A stretch of DNA of 64,000 nucleotides from the NCBI GenBank assembly GCA_020081605.1, contig JAHREC010000018.1, positions 1,116,001 through 1,180,000 of the forward strand, written 5' to 3'. The number at the start of each line of letters is the position of its first letter. Position 1 is the stretch's first letter. The notes beneath the pieces are model-generated. The model was not told the DNA's origin. It ran no database searches and saw only the letters and a list, made by a program, of their open reading frames with translations. This stretch comes from Albifimbria verrucaria (Eukaryota; Ascomycota; Sordariomycetes; Hypocreales; Stachybotryaceae). The position numbers were made by a program, and so were the translations under genes. Shown here in pieces: positions 59,301 through 64,000 of this stretch.

Positions 59301-60244
59301 AGCTTGGCGGCCATGACTGTACATGAAAAAGGGCAAAAGGGAAAAAAATCAAGGGTCCAGCGCTAAACACCTAGGAGGTCAAAGCATCGAGAAAACCGCT
59401 GCTGATCGTGAACATCTATTTCCAGGGCCATCCTTTCGTCTAACCCCCTCCCTCCCCTTGCCCTCCCATATCCTGCCCTTGCTCCAGAACACCAGCCCTG
59501 CTTGATTGGCGCGGGATAACGTAGGCTTTCAGAGCAGATCCGGCAGCCGGGACATCCTGCGCCGGCTCACGAACCCAAAGAGATGCCCTCCCGTCCCAAG
59601 GGGTGTGTGCGTGTGCCTACGCTACGGTCTCAAGGGACGATGCGTGTAGGGTGTTTCGGAGACGCGGGATTCACGGGTTTACCTTCCCGACGGCAACGAC
59701 ATTTGTCAAAATCCTCCATGTGACGCAGGGGGTGCATCGGCCTGGCTGCGCGGCGCTGGGATCGGGAAACTCGACGAGGACGTCGAGCAGGCACGAGACC
59801 GGTTCGTGTTGGGACTGCCCGATGGATTTTCGATAGTCGTGTCAGCCATTGATGCGTCCCATGCCGTTGGCCTCGGATTGTCGCCGGTCGAAGTGCTTAC
59901 GCTCAGGAACCATGCCTAGTGCCTTTCGTGATCCAGCCTTGGCATTATGAATCCGCCATCGTCATAGTAGGCATCTCGACAGAGTCCATTATGTTATGTC
60001 TATTGTACAGTACACAAGAGTAGCAATTTCTCCGCTCAATCATATAGCCCTTCTATACCTGTTGCCCACACGCGCCTTGCTACGCCTGACTTTTTAGTCA
60101 ACCCCATAACGTCAAACAAGGGGATCCGCCTGTCCTCGAGTCCCGTCTTCGGCACTAACAATATCCGCCTCGCTGACCGCCTCACACGCTTGGCCCCCAT
60201 CACCCCTTCCGCATCATGACTCTCTCACATGACGAGCTAGAGCC
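56333..60244. other. Spacer between copper-fist and COL-26 genes
   Basis: 3.9 kb without a supported gene. The left end is the copper-fist 3' region. Low-complexity tracts include gttt near 56970, (CAA)n near 57583-57610, aagc/aacc near 57630-57660 and a T-run near 58035. A minus frame at 57248-57682 exists only because the CAA tract reads as Cys/Val runs there. Confidence 0.4.
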
Positions 60245-62616
60245 TCACCGCCCTTCCTCACTGCACCTCCAGGTATCCTGAGGCGAGCGACGGTCCGAAC
60301 GAGATGTCGTCTCCTCCGGGGCGATGACCTCGTGCGCCGTCGCCAGGTCCGCCAGGTGCTGGAGGCCTTGACTGGCTGTCGCCTCGACCGACGATACAGG
60401 CCGCAGTTGCTCCGCCAGCTTCTCCCTAACGCTGTCCCACAGGCCCGCCGGCTTGTCAAGGATCTCCTTGATCACCTTGCCCGCCTCCTCGCGCGAGCTT
60501 TCCAGCTTGCTGAGTTTGTTAAGCGACAGAGCTACTAGAGATACAAAGTGATTGATCAAGGGGCTCCTTAGCTGCGAGTTCGCCGACAGTAGAGTGACTA
60601 GCTCGTTCGTCGGCCACAGCGTCTCTGCCGGCGCAGCACCTGGGGTCAGATGCGACACTAACAGCCTGCAATGCCAGTATGCCAAGTGCACCAGCGGATA
60701 TGAGGCGGGCTCGATGTGTCCGGGAGATCCTCGCGGTAGTTCTCAATGTAGTCAGCCAAGATGGCAGCCATTGCTGGCTCCGCAGTCGAGGCACCGGCAT
60801 CCAATGTCGAGATGACAAAGGATATCCTGTTAAGTAATTTGGATAATCCTATGGCAAATTGTCAGTCAAACATCACGCCAGCGCAGGAGGGGTAAAGCCT
60901 TACGGATGAGGTGGAAGCAAACCTCCCCGAGGATGTTGTCAAGTCCTGGGGAGCCACCACGCTACTGTCCGGAATCTGCGCCGGCTTGCCTGTACCAGCG
61001 GCATGCCAGCGATCCATAAGAACTAATGACCACCAAATGCGTACACATAGCTGGTCATCCGAATCCGCCTCTGATGCCAACTCCATGGGAGTATACCTCC
61101 ATAACTTCATCGTATTTGCCAATGCCACCGCCCGCGATAGCAAAAACGGCAGTGAAGCCGACGCTCTCCAATCCGCATCAATAATGAGCAATAAGAGGGT
61201 CTGCGCATGCACAATATTCGCGGCCTGGCTGCGAGGCGCATCGCTCGTCTCCCAGTCATTGAGCAGGGCACTAGCAAGCTTGACATCTCCCGACGACGGT
61301 TGGACGGCCGCTAATAAAGCTGTAGAGAATGCCGTCCGTATCGGGGCCGGAGCCTGCATTAAGAGAGATTGCAAACGAGCCTTGCTGTGTGGGAGGATGG
61401 GATACACGGGCTGAACATTGGATAAGTACCTAGAAAGCGCATAGGTTAGTATCGTTGCTTCTGTGATGCCATGAACTTGACCTACTCATGCAGTAAACCC
61501 TCATCAATTTCTTGAGGTTCTTCAGAATCTGGCATAGGTACATCCATAGGTGCTTGCGGTTGCTTAGACGGCGTGTCATCAGGTTTGATAGGAGACGGTT
61601 GAGGTGCAAGCGATCCGTTTCCATACGTAGCCGTGCTGAAGCCTTCAGGTGTTCCGGATGATGGCTGAATCGCTCGGTCCGATCCCCATGGCGCTTGTCG
61701 AGGGCAGTCGGCGTGCTGAAATCACCAGTAGAGATACTCGAGAAAGGTCTCTTACGACTCGCTTCATCCGCATTGGTGTGACTGGTGGAACGTGCTGAAC
61801 CAAACAGTCTATCCATCTCATCGTGCGTCAGACCACCCTCGGATTCGAGCTTGTTTTCAATGCTGTGAATTCGGTCGGCGAGTTCTTTGATGTAACTGGA
61901 TACAATGTGTCAGTTCTCCATGCAGACCAACGTAACGACCAATATCTTTCATACCCTTTACTGGGACCTCGTTTCTGGGGCACACGGCTGAATAGACAGC
62001 GTATTGATGAACGAGCGCAACTTGAACAGGGCATTTCGCCGGTATCTGAGGATGCATCGCATTTGATCTTTTCCTCCGGCACTCATCACAAGCGCGCGAC
62101 ACCTTGGATCTCTTTCTCGGCGGAACGCCATCAGCCAGCGCATACTGAGGCGGCAAAGGTGCAGGCGCTAAAGGTACGGGCATAGAATGTTGTACCATTG
62201 GGTCGGGCTGGGGAGTCTCGTGCACGTAGGATGGTGTCTGCTGTTGCTCTGGCTCGGGATGCGGCATGATGTTACGGAGGTTCGGGTCTTCGACATTCAT
62301 GTTAGGATCGGTCGCAGGCATGAGGGGTTCCAGCCAGGCCCTGCCCGAGCTGCGCGGCAAGCTGAAGCTCTTCTAGATTGGCCGGGCGGGAGACATGTTG
62401 GGCGGATTCGGAATCATGTGGAGGCAGTTCGCCTTGGTCATGCTCTCCCACCTGCACCTGGTCTGGGACATGTTGATCTGGGTGTTCCTCGTGCTCTTGG
62501 GGTCCGTCGCGGGTCGCAGTGTGATAGAATGGGCCGGCATCCATCGCCTCAGCGCCTGGAGATGGGTAGGATATATTATTCGCCTCGTCAGGCTCGCCGT
62601 CCCGGTTGGGCGACAT
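60245..62616 (-). CDS. col-26: Zn2Cys6 regulator of glucose sensing, COL-26/RGT1-like
   Basis: Nuclear transcription factor of the COL-26/BglR/RGT1 group, which controls glucose response and sugar transport in studied fungi. I start at the ATG at 62616 (MSPNRDGEPDEANNIS); the frame further up has no ATG after its stop. The zinc cluster reads KVSRACDECRRK then, after a one-base loss in an A-run, IKCDASSDTGEMPCSSCARS, followed by the group marker VPQKRGPSKGYIKELADRI. The middle-homology region follows (IRTAFSTALLAA, WRYTPMELASEADSDD). Introns: 61954-61896, 61485-61430 and 60903-60849. Slips: one extra base at about 62324-62327; one base short near 62069-62072, 61698, 60925 and 60710. Correcting them gives 734 residues. 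The exact C-terminus is uncertain. Confidence 0.85.
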
Positions 62617-64000
62617 TGCACTGGGTCGCAAGTCACGCTCTTTCCAGGAGTCTCGATGTGAAGCTTGGGCTGCAGTCACTCGCTGACGAGCCGTCGCTCA
62701 ATGACGAGCTCGTATATCTAAGTTCGGGGATGCGCGCCGAGCTGGAGTAGCTTATGGCAAGGATGGGGCGATGTGCGATTTACAGGGACGGTCGCGTGCC
62801 ACGCGATTTATTGGGAGTAACGCGTAAACGCGGCGGACTGAAGCCATCATCAGCATTTGCAAGCACATCATGAATCGCGCATGCAGCCATGTTGCCAAAG
62901 AACAGCAAGTGGAAATGCCGAGTGGCTTATGTTGTGCTGCAAGTCGAATGTTCAATTGACTTACACGGTGGAATATCGTTCTGGGACCGGATGATGATAA
63001 ATGCGATGCGCCGTCTTTCGCTCGCGGAATAGGAAGAACTCGGCGCCGTTGCCAGCTGTGGGTGTTTTGACCCTTCGAGATCCAGGTCTGCTGTGCACGG
63101 AGAAGGAAAAATTTTCGGACGTGGCGGAAAATGCTCGGCTGGCAGGAGGAAATTGCTTATGTCATCAAATCTCATGCATGGAGACTTGAATGTAAGCATA
63201 TATGTAAGACTACCTAGTAGTTTACACAAAGATTGAGAGCAACTTGGATTAAGGACCGTTATTATTGTTTAGTTTGTTTGTTATTATTATTATTATTATT
63301 ATTATCATCTTTTTTCTCGTCTTTTTGGTGGTATAAAGGCATCCTTACATGATGACCCTATGGATAAATTGTGCCTGCATCATATGAACCGTGGACAACT
63401 GAAAGCTGGCTAAAAGCTGTTACTCGGTGGCGTTTATTGCATATAACATGAACAGACTGCCAGGTATGTGCCAACAAACTCGTCTCAGTATTCTCCTCAT
63501 ACCAGGATATTTCTTCCGAAACACCTCCTGTCTGAACACCCCTTCAAGCAAAGCACAGCGAGGTACGGAGTGGCACCGGCAGTTGTGAGGCTCTCTGTGG
63601 CTTTCCATATGATGTGGGGGCTTTTGCCTTATCCACGGCGGCTAAGGCCGAATTGATCCGCAGCCAACAGTGGAGCGCCAGCAAGCCACCTTGGTCCCTG
63701 CACGAACTGATTCAACTCCACTGCTCCGTGACAAATTACGTCGTATTCTACGGTGCCTTCCGCCCCTCTCTCCTATTCCTCCCTCGTGACACTGAATGTT
63801 TCTCTCCTCTTCACCCTTTAGTGACCAGAGACACCTCTAGACACCGCCCTGCGAGAACTGTTGCCGCCGCCATAGTCGCCGCGGCAGGGTCTCAACAAAT
63901 ATGCCAGTCGTTTGTCTCAGCCAGAGCATAAACACCCATTTTATATGCTGAGGCTAAATAGGCTCTCGTGTAAGAAAGAGGGCCTATCCGTCCCTGCCGA
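62617..64000. other. Promoter side of COL-26 and right window edge
   Basis: 1.4 kb with no supported gene. A (TTA)n tract lies at about 63278-63303. A 105-codon plus frame at 63614-63931 has no motif. Confidence 0.35.

Noticed and set aside
1..64000. Genome-wide programmed ribosomal frameshifting as the reason for the broken frames
   Set aside because: Slips have no common slippery site or stop codon context; they follow homopolymers and also affect a tRNA gene, which is not translated.

Overview
The window is nuclear DNA of a filamentous ascomycete, most likely a Sordariomycete and perhaps Hypocreales. The evidence is introns of about 49-70 nt with gtaagt-type donors, a HET-domain protein, a Pfs-TPR protein, a fungal phytochrome hybrid kinase, a GRISEA/Mac1-type copper-fist factor, a COL-26/RGT1-type Zn2Cys6 regulator and a fungal rhodopsin-family membrane protein. 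No CRISPR array, operon or bacterial feature is visible. The taxon is inferred from gene families, not from a marker gene.

Layout. 1-7.3 kb holds housekeeping genes: BUD22 (minus, cut by the left edge), a divergent short-chain dehydrogenase, a 3.5 kb spacer and a mitochondrial 2-oxoglutarate/malate-type carrier. A tRNA-His lies at 7.75 kb. 8.6-13.5 kb holds a HET protein (minus) divergent from RAD4/XPC (plus). 13.8-22.1 kb is an accessory island with an inverted pair of identical tRNA-Trp-like genes, an ankyrin gene, decayed SF1-helicase fragments, AT-rich tandem arrays and other short repeats. 24.1-29 kb is a full-size ABCA-type transporter. 29.5-31.4 kb is a Pfs-TPR gene. 32.2-33.6 kb is a seven-helix membrane protein. 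35.8-40.5 kb is the phytochrome. 43.6-44.8 kb is a ketopantoate reductase. About 10 kb without a recognisable gene then leads to the copper-fist factor (54.9-56.3 kb). COL-26 (60.2-62.6 kb, minus) is the last gene.

The main technical observation is that nearly every conserved gene is broken by one-base frame slips, mostly a missing base inside a short homopolymer. At least two dozen occur. Adding or removing one base at each site restores a reading frame whose exon total divides by three. Because the broken genes include housekeeping ones (RAD4, BUD22, the carrier), this looks like uncorrected indels in a long-read or flow-type assembly, not mass pseudogenisation. CDS spans below therefore run across such slips.

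The main biological observation is the 13.8-22.1 kb island. One superfamily-1 helicase gene appears split, with its motif II-III half on plus and its motif V-VI half on minus, separated by a GAA microsatellite. A second decayed helicase fragment and matching short repeats lie in the same island, with differences biased to C-to-T/G-to-A as expected of repeat-induced point mutation. HET, ankyrin and Pfs-TPR genes, all typical of fungal self/non-self and NLR-like repertoires, surround it.
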